Below are positions 18,909-26,354 of a DNA stretch of 59,332 bases, in pieces. Source of the DNA: Scytonema millei VB511283 (lineage in GTDB: Bacteria; Cyanobacteriota; Cyanobacteriia; Cyanobacteriales; Chroococcidiopsidaceae). The translations under genes and the position numbers were made by a program. Below the pieces are notes generated by a model. The model searched no databases, was not told the DNA's origin, and was given only the letters and a program-made list of their open reading frames with translations. Location: NCBI RefSeq assembly GCF_000817735.3, contig NZ_JTJC03000013.1:1-59332 (forward strand). Direction: 5' to 3'. The first letter of the stretch is position 1. Each line of letters starts with the position of its first letter.

Positions 18909-19024
18909 CGACTCCCGTACGGGCGGGTTTAATTACAGAATTATTGACTCTGGTACAGGTCTTTTCCGACTCCCGTACGGGCGGGTTTAATTGCAGAATT
19001 ATTGACTCTGGTACAGGTCTTTTC
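18909..19024. repeat. 58-base tandem duplication
   Basis: Two adjacent copies (18909-18966 and 18967-19024) beginning CGACTCCCGTACGGGCGGG differ by a single A/G change. Each includes half of the GGGCGGGTTT palindromic element, whose matching arm is at 19028-19042. Confidence 0.9.
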
Positions 19025-19045
19025 AAAAAAACCCGCCCCTACGAC

Positions 19046-19612
19046 TTATTTAACAGCAACTGGCTGTTTCATGGCAGCTCCATCTTGTTCTGTAAGCCGT
19101 CCAGTTGGTTGCAAATGTGCTTCTAGGAACCACAACCGCATATCAATTGTACGAGAGACTTCTACGTACATATCGTTGGTATCTGCGTCGTTGACTTCTC
19201 CAGTTTTATCAATCGCTTCTCGTAGGTGCTTGCCATAGATTGCTAAGCGGTCGGCTAAAGCTGCAACGTGATCCTCACCACTGTTGATGTCGTAAGGATA
19301 CTCTGGCAATATCGAAAACTGGGCAGCAGCGCGAGTTGTTCCTACTGCATAGCCACCAAGAGCTGTAATCCTTTCGGCAAACAAATCGATATATCCTTCA
19401 ACTTCCGTAGCAATTTCATCAAATAATTCGTGCAGTTGAAAGAAATCTGTCCCCTTCACATTCCAGTGTGCCTGCTTCAACTGAGTTTTCAAATCGGTGG
19501 TAGCAGCCAGGGTTTGATTAAGTAGCTCTACCACTTGCAAGCGAGTGTCGGTAGGAAGATCGATGCGAGTGGGGTATAAGCGACGTTGATGTTGTTGATA
19601 ATTGGTACTCAT
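19046..19612 (-). CDS. Dps-family ferritin-like protein (second copy)
   Basis: 188 residues, a different subfamily from the other Dps gene. Ferroxidase ligands are His49 and His61 (QAHWNVKGTDFFQLHELFDE) with Asp76 and Glu80 (DLFAERITALGG). The N-terminus is a short basic and polar tail (NYQQHQRRLYPTR) that could contact DNA. It is expected to oxidise iron with H2O2 and to shelter DNA. It is upstream of the HTH/GrpE-like gene on the same strand, and sulfiredoxin lies next to it. Confidence 0.92.
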   Translation of the reverse strand: MSTNYQQHQRRLYPTRIDLPTDTRLQVVELLNQTLAATTDLKTQLKQAHWNVKGTDFFQLHELFDEIATEVEGYIDLFAERITALGGYAVGTTRAAAQFSILPEYPYDINSGEDHVAALADRLAIYGKHLREAIDKTGEVNDADTNDMYVEVSRTIDMRLWFLEAHLQPTGRLTEQDGAAMKQPVAVK

Positions 19613-19746
19613 ATGCCTCTACTCAGTGGTTTACTCGATTTTCTTAGCTTAGAGCGATATTGCTCTAGGATGGTACTTCACAATTCAATTTTTAATCTCT
19701 ATTTCAGAAGCCAAGAGTCAAAATTAACTGGTCACTGGTCACTGTT

Positions 19747-20010
19747 CTATGCCATGTGCATCTTCAGAACTGCACGGGGAGCCTTGCGCACTCTGGCAAG
19801 GATTGTTTCTTTCCCCAAACGCTGACAAGCTTCGTAACGATGGCAGCCAGAGAAACCGTAGTATTGTCCTTCCACTTCCAGTACGTCAATTGGCTCTTGC
19901 TGTCCGATCTCTTGAATTGATTCCATTAATGCTTTAACCTTCTGCTGGTCGTTCTCCCGTGGCAAAGGTCGCCGAATCTGATTCAAGGGAATCTCTTGTA
20001 CTTTTGTCAT
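19747..20010 (-). CDS. srx: Sulfiredoxin
   Basis: 87 residues with the signature FSGCHRYEACQRLG, whose Cys56 is the catalytic cysteine. Sulfiredoxin uses ATP to repair overoxidised (sulfinic) 2-Cys peroxiredoxins. The ParB-like fold is evident in the N-terminal IPLNQIRRPLPR segment. The short length and full motif argue against a ParB DNA-binding protein. The location beside two Dps genes is consistent with peroxide defence. Confidence 0.9.
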   Translation of the reverse strand: MTKVQEIPLNQIRRPLPRENDQQKVKALMESIQEIGQQEPIDVLEVEGQYYGFSGCHRYEACQRLGKETILARVRKAPRAVLKMHMA

Positions 20011-20177
20011 ATCTATCGCTTTGCATCACCTCTTTCTAAATCATACTCGTTATGACTTTATTATGCAACATATATTTGTACTTTCTCTGCAACTCAACTA
20101 AAGAGAGATAAAAGAGATAAATTTGTTGGAGAAACTAGGTTACACATATTAGACATTGCACCTGCACGTTTATACCA

Positions 20178-21935
20178 ATGGAAAGAAATATTTTTAAGTC
20201 AAAAGTCAAAAGTCAAAAGTCAAAAATTAGGAGCCAAGAGTCAGGAGTCATGAGTCATGAGCCAAGAGCCAGAAGTAATTCTTCTCCCTCAGCCTCCTCA
20301 GCTCCCTCAGCTCCCTCAGCTCTCTTCTGCGGCGTACTGACGATCGCCTGCTGGATGGGATTGGCTAGTGCAACTTTGGCAGCAAGGGGTGAAGAGACAC
20401 AACTCAAAGTTGGCGTGGTGCAGCGCTTCGGGGATGAATTGACAGATGAATTGACGCTGCAAGCAACACCAGGCGATCGCCTCCAGCTCAAATTTAACAG
20501 CCCAACTCAAACTCAAAATCAAACTCAAAATCAAACAGTGCGACCGCAGGAAACTCAGCTCAGCGCTAGCAATGTCAAATTAGTAGTGCAGATGCAAACC
20601 TTGGTGACACCCGTATTGCAAGAGCGGGTAGTTCTTAGCACTCATCGTAGTTTTGAGACTGCGGAAGATGCGGCAAAGCAATGGCGTGCTTTAGGGATTG
20701 AGACAGAAATTGCTCAGCCGGAACAATGGCAAGTGTGGGCAAAACGCCAAGTTTATAACACACCGTTCCTGCGGCGAATGTTGCTCAGTAGCGTCCAGCT
20801 TCAAGGTAAGAAAACCGCACATTTAGACAGCCGAATTTTGCAGCAAGTGCCGATTGTGAGTTGGGAAATCAACGGCAATCGTTATAGTAGCGATCGCCTG
20901 GAAGTGAGTACAAATAAAAATTTAATCCAAGTTCGCCAAGGCAAAGAAGATAAATATGGAATTCCCTTTGCCGGAAAACTACAACTGCAACCGAATGCCT
21001 ACGGGACTTATACCTTAGTCAACGATGTACCGCTTGAAACCTATTTACGGGGAGTTGTACCCCACGAAATCGGCAGAAATGTATCTTATGCGGCGATCGA
21101 AGCGCAAACGATTATTGCTCGAACGTATGCCTTACGGAATTTGCGCCGTTTTGCGATCGATGGGTACGAACTGAGCGCCGATACCCATTGTCAAGTTTAT
21201 GTGGGCTTAAAAGATACCGATCCCAATGCAGACCGAGCAATTTTAGCAACTAGAAATAAGGTACTAACTTACAACAACGAGTTAGTTGACGCACTCTATT
21301 CTTCTACAACAGGTGGAGTAACGGCTGTTTTTAGCGATGTTTGGAATGGAGCGGACAAACCATACCTAAAATCTTTGGTAGATTCCGCTTACAGCGTTTG
21401 GAACTTATCGCGTCAGAGTCTTGCTGATGAAAACAACTTTCAACGTTTTATCAACATGCAACGGGGATTTAACGAAGCGGGAACGCGGCTGTTTCGCTGG
21501 CGCAGGGAAAGTAGTATCGAACAGCTTACCCAAGACTTACAAAAATTTTTAACCAAGAATCGGAGTCCGCTAGCTAACTTCAGCCGCATTCAGCAAATAC
21601 AAGTGACGCAGCGATCGCCCGGAGGTAGAATCCTCAAACTCGCCGTACAAACCGATCGCAGTAACATTTTATTAGAAAAAGATGAAATTCGCAGTGCTTT
21701 TTCTTCACCGAGAAGCACTCTATTTTATTTAGAACCCTTATACGACCAAACCAAAGGAGAAAATGCCCTCCAAGGCTATGCTTTTGTCGGTGGTGGCTTA
21801 GGGCATGGAGTTGGTCTCAGCCAAACAGGTGCAAGTGGTTTGGCAAAACAGGGGTGGAAGAGCGATCGCATCCTCAACTTTTACTATCCTGGGACGCAAA
21901 TTAGGGAGTGGGGAGTCGGGAGTCGGGAGTCGTAG
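20178..21935 (+). CDS. SpoIID/LytB-domain protein
   Basis: Up to 585 residues. The C-terminal half carries the SpoIID/LytB (amidase-enhancer) domain with YLRGVVPHEIG, EAQTIIARTYALRN and DTHCQVYVG. In sporulating bacteria this domain cuts glycan strands; in cyanobacteria it is assumed to act on peptidoglycan in the periplasm. A hydrophobic segment (FCGVLTIACWMGLASATLAA) is the probable signal peptide. The ~50 residues before it (SKVKSQKSKIRSQ, PSAPSAPSA) are encoded by the AAAAGTC and CTCCCTCAG repeats. The true start is therefore unsure; ATG at 20250 is possible. The last residues (GVGSRES) run into another repeat. Confidence 0.8.
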   Translation: MERNIFKSKVKSQKSKIRSQESGVMSHEPRARSNSSPSASSAPSAPSALFCGVLTIACWMGLASATLAARGEETQLKVGVVQRFGDELTDELTLQATPGDRLQLKFNSPTQTQNQTQNQTVRPQETQLSASNVKLVVQMQTLVTPVLQERVVLSTHRSFETAEDAAKQWRALGIETEIAQPEQWQVWAKRQVYNTPFLRRMLLSSVQLQGKKTAHLDSRILQQVPIVSWEINGNRYSSDRLEVSTNKNLIQVRQGKEDKYGIPFAGKLQLQPNAYGTYTLVNDVPLETYLRGVVPHEIGRNVSYAAIEAQTIIARTYALRNLRRFAIDGYELSADTHCQVYVGLKDTDPNADRAILATRNKVLTYNNELVDALYSSTTGGVTAVFSDVWNGADKPYLKSLVDSAYSVWNLSRQSLADENNFQRFINMQRGFNEAGTRLFRWRRESSIEQLTQDLQKFLTKNRSPLANFSRIQQIQVTQRSPGGRILKLAVQTDRSNILLEKDEIRSAFSSPRSTLFYLEPLYDQTKGENALQGYAFVGGGLGHGVGLSQTGASGLAKQGWKSDRILNFYYPGTQIREWGVGSRES

Positions 21936-22000
21936 GGGCGGGTTTTTTGAGTTTAGCTGTACTAAAACAAATTAATCTGCGGTTAAACCCGCCCGTACAG
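21931..22000. repeat. GGGCGGGTTT palindromic element (about 70 bases)
   Basis: GTAGGGGCGGGTTTT at the left and AAACCCGCCCGTACAGG at the right enclose an AT-rich centre. The same arms bound elements at 49733-49792, 52087-52155 and the right edge of the window. It overlaps the last codons of the SpoIID gene. Confidence 0.8.
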
Positions 22001-22119
22001 GGGAGTCGGGAGTCGTAGGGGTGAGGAGCGAGGAGCGAGTTTTCTGTTTGTCCTCTTTGTCTCCCTTTTGTCCTCTTTGTCTCCCTTGTCTCCCTTGTCT
22101 TCTCCCGTCTCCTAGATTC

Positions 22120-22419
<300 letters not shown>

Positions 22420-22928
22420 TTAGTTGTCCTCTTTATAGACGGCAGGATAAAATAAGGTATACCTGTCCTCTCAACAAGTTGCCTTTCCGAATTGGCGATC
22501 GCGGCAGGAGGATCGCAGCTCTTTCATCTGAGCGTGGGCGGACAGAACGTTGAGACGAAACGTCCCCTTCCATCACTTTTCAGCAACCATGCGTTGGTCG
22601 CTCCCATACCCTAAGAGATCGCGTTTGCGATCTGAAATTTGGCACGATCGCAACTGCTCCTCGCCAAGGCAAGGAACTCGCTGAATATCCCAAAATCTAA
22701 CTTTGGGATGAGTCAAACAGTACGGGTTACTGCTTAACAGCTTCGCCATGTTTATTTGACCACATCTCTGATACTACGAGAAAAATTCTCGCTTGTAACG
22801 CCGATCCAAGCCTGATTAGTAAAGGAATTTAGTTGTTGCAAACTCATAAGAAATGCTTATAGACAAAGGCAACTCATTCCTAAATATATAAAGCATTTTT
22901 ATAGTTTATATTTTTTTAATAATCAATC
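22420..22928. other. Upstream region of petF with several hairpins
   Basis: About 500 bases without an ORF. Inverted repeats include AGATCGC/GCGATCT at 22616-22633 and TCCCAAA/TTTGGGA at 22689-22710. Much of 22490-22760 is richer in GC than the flanking AT-rich 22780-22928, which could mark a transcribed leader or a small RNA. I do not recognise a known RNA family and found no T-run typical of a terminator. Confidence 0.4.
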
Positions 22929-23140
22929 CTGTATCAGTTATCAGTTATCAGTTACCAGTTATCAGTGAAGAATGGGTGTGGGGTGTAGGAAATTTTGAAT
23001 TTTGAATTTTCTGGCTCCCCCAGCTCCCTCAGCTTCCTCAGCTCCCGATCGCTCCCTCAGCTCCCTCAGCTCCCCCAGCTCCCGATCGCTCCCTCAGCTC
23101 CCTGCTCCCTAACAACTGATAACTGACTCACCACTCACTA
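22929..23140. repeat. Low-complexity intergenic repeats (TTATCAG, CTCCCTCAG, CCCGATCG units)
   Basis: TTATCAG heptamers, a GGGTGTGGGGTGT unit, then many CTCCCTCAG and CTCCCGATCG units. The same units appear at 33144-33365 and inside NRPS genes. Confidence 0.85.
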
Positions 23141-23209
23141 CTGACTAATAAGTGTCAGAAAACGTGTATGTTGATGTTAGGTGAAGTAAAGAAATCGTAA
23201 TGATAGTTC

Positions 23210-24073
23210 ATGGGTAGCATTTGGGAGATAGATTTCTACTCCCGTCCAATCTTGGATGAGAACCAAAAGAAAGTTTGGGAGGTTGTGGTGTGCGAGAGTC
23301 CTTTGGATACGCGCACCGATCCCACTCGCCTGTTTCGGTATGCCCAGTATTGTCCCAGCACCCAAGTGAATTCTGCTTGGTTGCGGACAGCATTACAAGA
23401 GGCAATGGCAAAAGCTGGAACTGCACCTACGAAGTTTCGCTTTTTCCGTCGCCAGATGAATAATATGATTACCAAAGCCTGCAAAGATTTGGGCATTCCA
23501 GCGCAACCAAGTCGCCGCACTCTGGCGCTACTGCAATTGCTAAAAGAACGGATGGATGAAGTTTATCCGCAAGAACCGGGATATCAACCTACACCAAATC
23601 CATCTGTCAAGATGGAATCATCTCCACCACAGCGCTTACCAGATGCGCTAACCGGACAGCAGTGGGCGTTTGTGAATCTGGAAGCAACGGCTTTGGCTGA
23701 TATGCATGAGTGGGAAATTGCTTTTGGAGAGGCCTTTCCTTTACAGATGGTGGGTTTATCACCAGAAACGATAATTCCGGGGCTGTTGATTTTCTCAGAA
23801 AGAGCCTTGCCATTAGCAGGATGGATATCTGGACTCGAATTAGCTTTTGTCAGGGTGGAAACTAGTCCAGTAGCACGATTGCTGCTAGAAACTGGTGCTA
23901 GCGAGAGTTGGATCTTGGCTAATCTGAAGAATCCGCAAACTGTAGCAGAAGCTCAAGCTTTTGTAAGCGCTAAGCAACAAGCCAATGGCGTACATTTTAT
24001 TGCCGTGCAGTCCAATCCACAAACCGAGTCGTTCTCCGGTTTCTGGCTATTACAAGAAGTCTCTATACCGTAA
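23210..24073 (+). CDS. Tab2/Atab2-like RNA-binding protein
   Basis: 287 residues. The opening MGSIWEIDFYSRPILDENQ with KKVWEVVVCES matches the Tab2 family, as does the EWEIAFGEAFPL region. In algae and plants Tab2/ATAB2 binds psaB mRNA and is needed for translation of photosystem I reaction-centre proteins; cyanobacterial members are assumed to have a related role. It is full length, and the ATG at 23210 is the natural start. It is monocistronic, with repeat DNA on both sides. Confidence 0.85.
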   Translation: MGSIWEIDFYSRPILDENQKKVWEVVVCESPLDTRTDPTRLFRYAQYCPSTQVNSAWLRTALQEAMAKAGTAPTKFRFFRRQMNNMITKACKDLGIPAQPSRRTLALLQLLKERMDEVYPQEPGYQPTPNPSVKMESSPPQRLPDALTGQQWAFVNLEATALADMHEWEIAFGEAFPLQMVGLSPETIIPGLLIFSERALPLAGWISGLELAFVRVETSPVARLLLETGASESWILANLKNPQTVAEAQAFVSAKQQANGVHFIAVQSNPQTESFSGFWLLQEVSIP

Positions 24074-24090
24074 TTGATGGGACAAGAAGG

Positions 24091-24231
24091 ATAAAGGGGG
24101 CAAGGGGACAAGGAGACAAGGAAGACAAGGGGGACAAGGAGACAAGGAATTTCCTCGCGCCTCTCGCCTTTTGCCTCTCAACTCTCGCCCCTCTCCCGAC
24201 TCCCGACTCCCGACTCCCGACTCCCTAGAAT
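24091..24231. repeat. Low-complexity repeats (GGGACAAGG, GACTCCC units)
   Basis: Tandem GGACAAGG/GAGACAAGG units are followed by four copies of GACTCCC. The repeat ends right at the start codon of the next gene. Confidence 0.85.
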
Positions 24232-24232
24232 T

Positions 24233-25540
24233 ATGAATTACGAACTACAAAAAGATAACTTAGCAGAACGACTGTTGGAGCTAGCTGCTAAATGTGGGGC
24301 AGAGGCAGCGGAAGTGTATCAGGCGCGATCGCAATCTCGACCTGTCTTTTTTGAAGCTAACCGCCTCAAGCAGCTAGAAAGCGCCCAGACAGAGGGGACG
24401 GCTTTGCGCTTGTGGCGCGATGGTCGTCCAGGGCTAGCAGTTGCTTACGGTTCTGTATCACCTGAGGCGCTAGTCGGTTCAGCCCTTGCTCTCAGCGAAC
24501 TCAACGAACCCGAACCGATTGAACTTGGTAGTCACTCTCAAACGATTTATCCCAATGTAGGGCAACCGATCGCTGTCGAACAGCTGATCGATTGGGGAAA
24601 AGAGGCGATCGCCCAGATCCGCGATGCTTTTCCTGAAGTCATGGTGAGTGCTGAGTGGGATTGTGAAATGGAAACAACCCGCTTGGTTAATTCCCTGGGG
24701 CTAGATTGCCACTACACCGATACGACACTCAGTTGTTACTTATCAGCAGAGTGGGTACGGGGTGATGATTTTTTAAGCGTATCTGACGGACAAACTCAGC
24801 GCGATCGCCTCCAACCAGAAGAAGTCGTCCGACAAATCTTACAACGGCTGGCTTGGGCAAAGGCAAATGTTGCGCCCTCCACAGGGCGTATTCCAGTTTT
24901 ATTTACCTCCAAGGCAGCTGATATGTTGTGGGGAACGGCACAAGCGGCTTTGAATGGTAAGCGAGTCCTAGAAAAAGCTTCCCCTTGGGCAGAACGCCTT
25001 GGTCAGTCCGTGATGGCAAAAGCTTTGACGATATATCAAGACCCAGAAGCAGGACCATTTAGCTGTCCGTTTGACGATGAAGGGACTCCTACCCAACACC
25101 GCGTATTCGTTCAAAATGGAGTTCTACAAAATTTTTATTGCGATCGCGCTACAGGCAGACAGTTGGGTACTGCCACCACCGGAAACGGTTTTCGCCCAGG
25201 CTTAGGTAGCTATCCTACACCTGGGTTATTTAATTTATTAATAGAACCTGGTACGAAATCTTTGTCAGATTTGATTAACTTATTAGACGACGGACTGATT
25301 GTAGATCAAATGTTAGGTGGTGGCGGTAGTATTTCGGGTGATTTTTCAATCAATATCGATCTCGGCTATCGAGTTAAAAACGGTCGAGCGATCGGTCGCG
25401 TCAAGGACACAATGGTTGCAGGCAACATCTATAGCGCTCTCAAACAGCTAGTTGCCCTCGGCAGCGATGCTGATTGGAACGGTTCGTGTTACACTCCATC
25501 TCTAATTTTAGAAGGATTATCAGTGACGGGAAGGGGCTGA
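24233..25540 (+). CDS. pmbA: TldD/PmbA-family protein, PmbA (TldE) type
   Basis: 435 residues. The N-terminal half (LAERLLELAAKCGAEAAEVYQ) and the late GGGGSISGDFSINIDLGYRV motif are typical of the TldD/PmbA (TldD/TldE) pair. That pair forms a heterodimeric metalloprotease that can mature small peptides and antitoxins. I find no HExxxH zinc motif, so this is the non-catalytic PmbA/TldE partner; a TldD gene should lie elsewhere. The start at 24233 is placed immediately after repeat DNA without an obvious Shine-Dalgarno sequence. Confidence 0.82.
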   Translation: MNYELQKDNLAERLLELAAKCGAEAAEVYQARSQSRPVFFEANRLKQLESAQTEGTALRLWRDGRPGLAVAYGSVSPEALVGSALALSELNEPEPIELGSHSQTIYPNVGQPIAVEQLIDWGKEAIAQIRDAFPEVMVSAEWDCEMETTRLVNSLGLDCHYTDTTLSCYLSAEWVRGDDFLSVSDGQTQRDRLQPEEVVRQILQRLAWAKANVAPSTGRIPVLFTSKAADMLWGTAQAALNGKRVLEKASPWAERLGQSVMAKALTIYQDPEAGPFSCPFDDEGTPTQHRVFVQNGVLQNFYCDRATGRQLGTATTGNGFRPGLGSYPTPGLFNLLIEPGTKSLSDLINLLDDGLIVDQMLGGGGSISGDFSINIDLGYRVKNGRAIGRVKDTMVAGNIYSALKQLVALGSDADWNGSCYTPSLILEGLSVTGRG

Positions 25541-25599
25541 CAGTTATCAGTTATCAGTTATCAGGGAGCAGATCGGCTAATATTCACAAATGACCGCTT

Positions 25600-26187
25600 A
25601 TGCGTATCTGTTTTGTTGGCGATTCTTTTGTCAATGGTACGGGAGATCCTGAGTGTCTCGGTTGGACGGGGAGAATTTGTGTTGCTGCCCAGAAACAAGG
25701 GTATGATGTAACTTATTACAATTTAGGGGTTAGAAGAGAAACTAGCGCTGATATTAAAGCGCGGTGGTTGCAGGAAGTTTCTTGCCGCTTAAGCAAAGAC
25801 TACGATGGTAGAATCGTGTTTTCTTTTGGGACAAATGATACGACTATAGAAACTGATAAAACTCGGATAAAATTTGTTGAATCTATAGAAAATGCACGCC
25901 AAATTTTACAGGTAGCTAAACAAAGATTTCCGGTCTTGATGGTAGGAGCGCCTCCCATGCTGGATACAGAACAAAATTCTAGAACTGTTTGTTTGTTGAA
26001 ACAATTCGAGCAAATTTGCTTGACAATAGATATTCCTTATTTAGATATTTTCGCCACTTTACAAAAATCAGATACTTGGTTACAAGAAGTAGCAGATTAT
26101 GACGGCGCTCATCCCCGTGCTGCTGGTTATCAAGAAATTGCTAACTTAGTTCAAAATTGGTCGGGATGGCAGTCTTGGTTGACTTGA
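25600..26187 (+). CDS. SGNH/GDSL-type esterase
   Basis: 195 residues of a flavodoxin-like hydrolase. Block I is FVGDSFVNG with catalytic Ser9, the SFGTND block III is at residues 75-80, and DGAH at 168-171 supplies the Asp/His pair. The oxyanion-hole Gly may be in NLGV (41-44). No signal peptide is seen, so it probably acts in the cytoplasm on an unknown ester. It stands alone between PmbA and the ClC transporter. Confidence 0.85.
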   Translation: MRICFVGDSFVNGTGDPECLGWTGRICVAAQKQGYDVTYYNLGVRRETSADIKARWLQEVSCRLSKDYDGRIVFSFGTNDTTIETDKTRIKFVESIENARQILQVAKQRFPVLMVGAPPMLDTEQNSRTVCLLKQFEQICLTIDIPYLDIFATLQKSDTWLQEVADYDGAHPRAAGYQEIANLVQNWSGWQSWLT

Positions 26188-26354
26188 TGGATTGCCGATC
26201 GCGAAACTATTTAGGTAGCCCTTCAAGATTTTGTCTCAAATTATGACGAATTGTGGCATCCTGTAGCAAATGATGTGTGGGTAATAGATAGCGAGCAATA
26301 CTTACCCTACAGTTACAATTTTCCTAACCTCCTGCCTCTAGACTCTAGCCCCTG

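Noticed and set aside
22420-22928. A 6S RNA or similar known RNA upstream of ferredoxin
   Set aside because: No motif of a known RNA could be named with confidence; it is reported only as a structured region.
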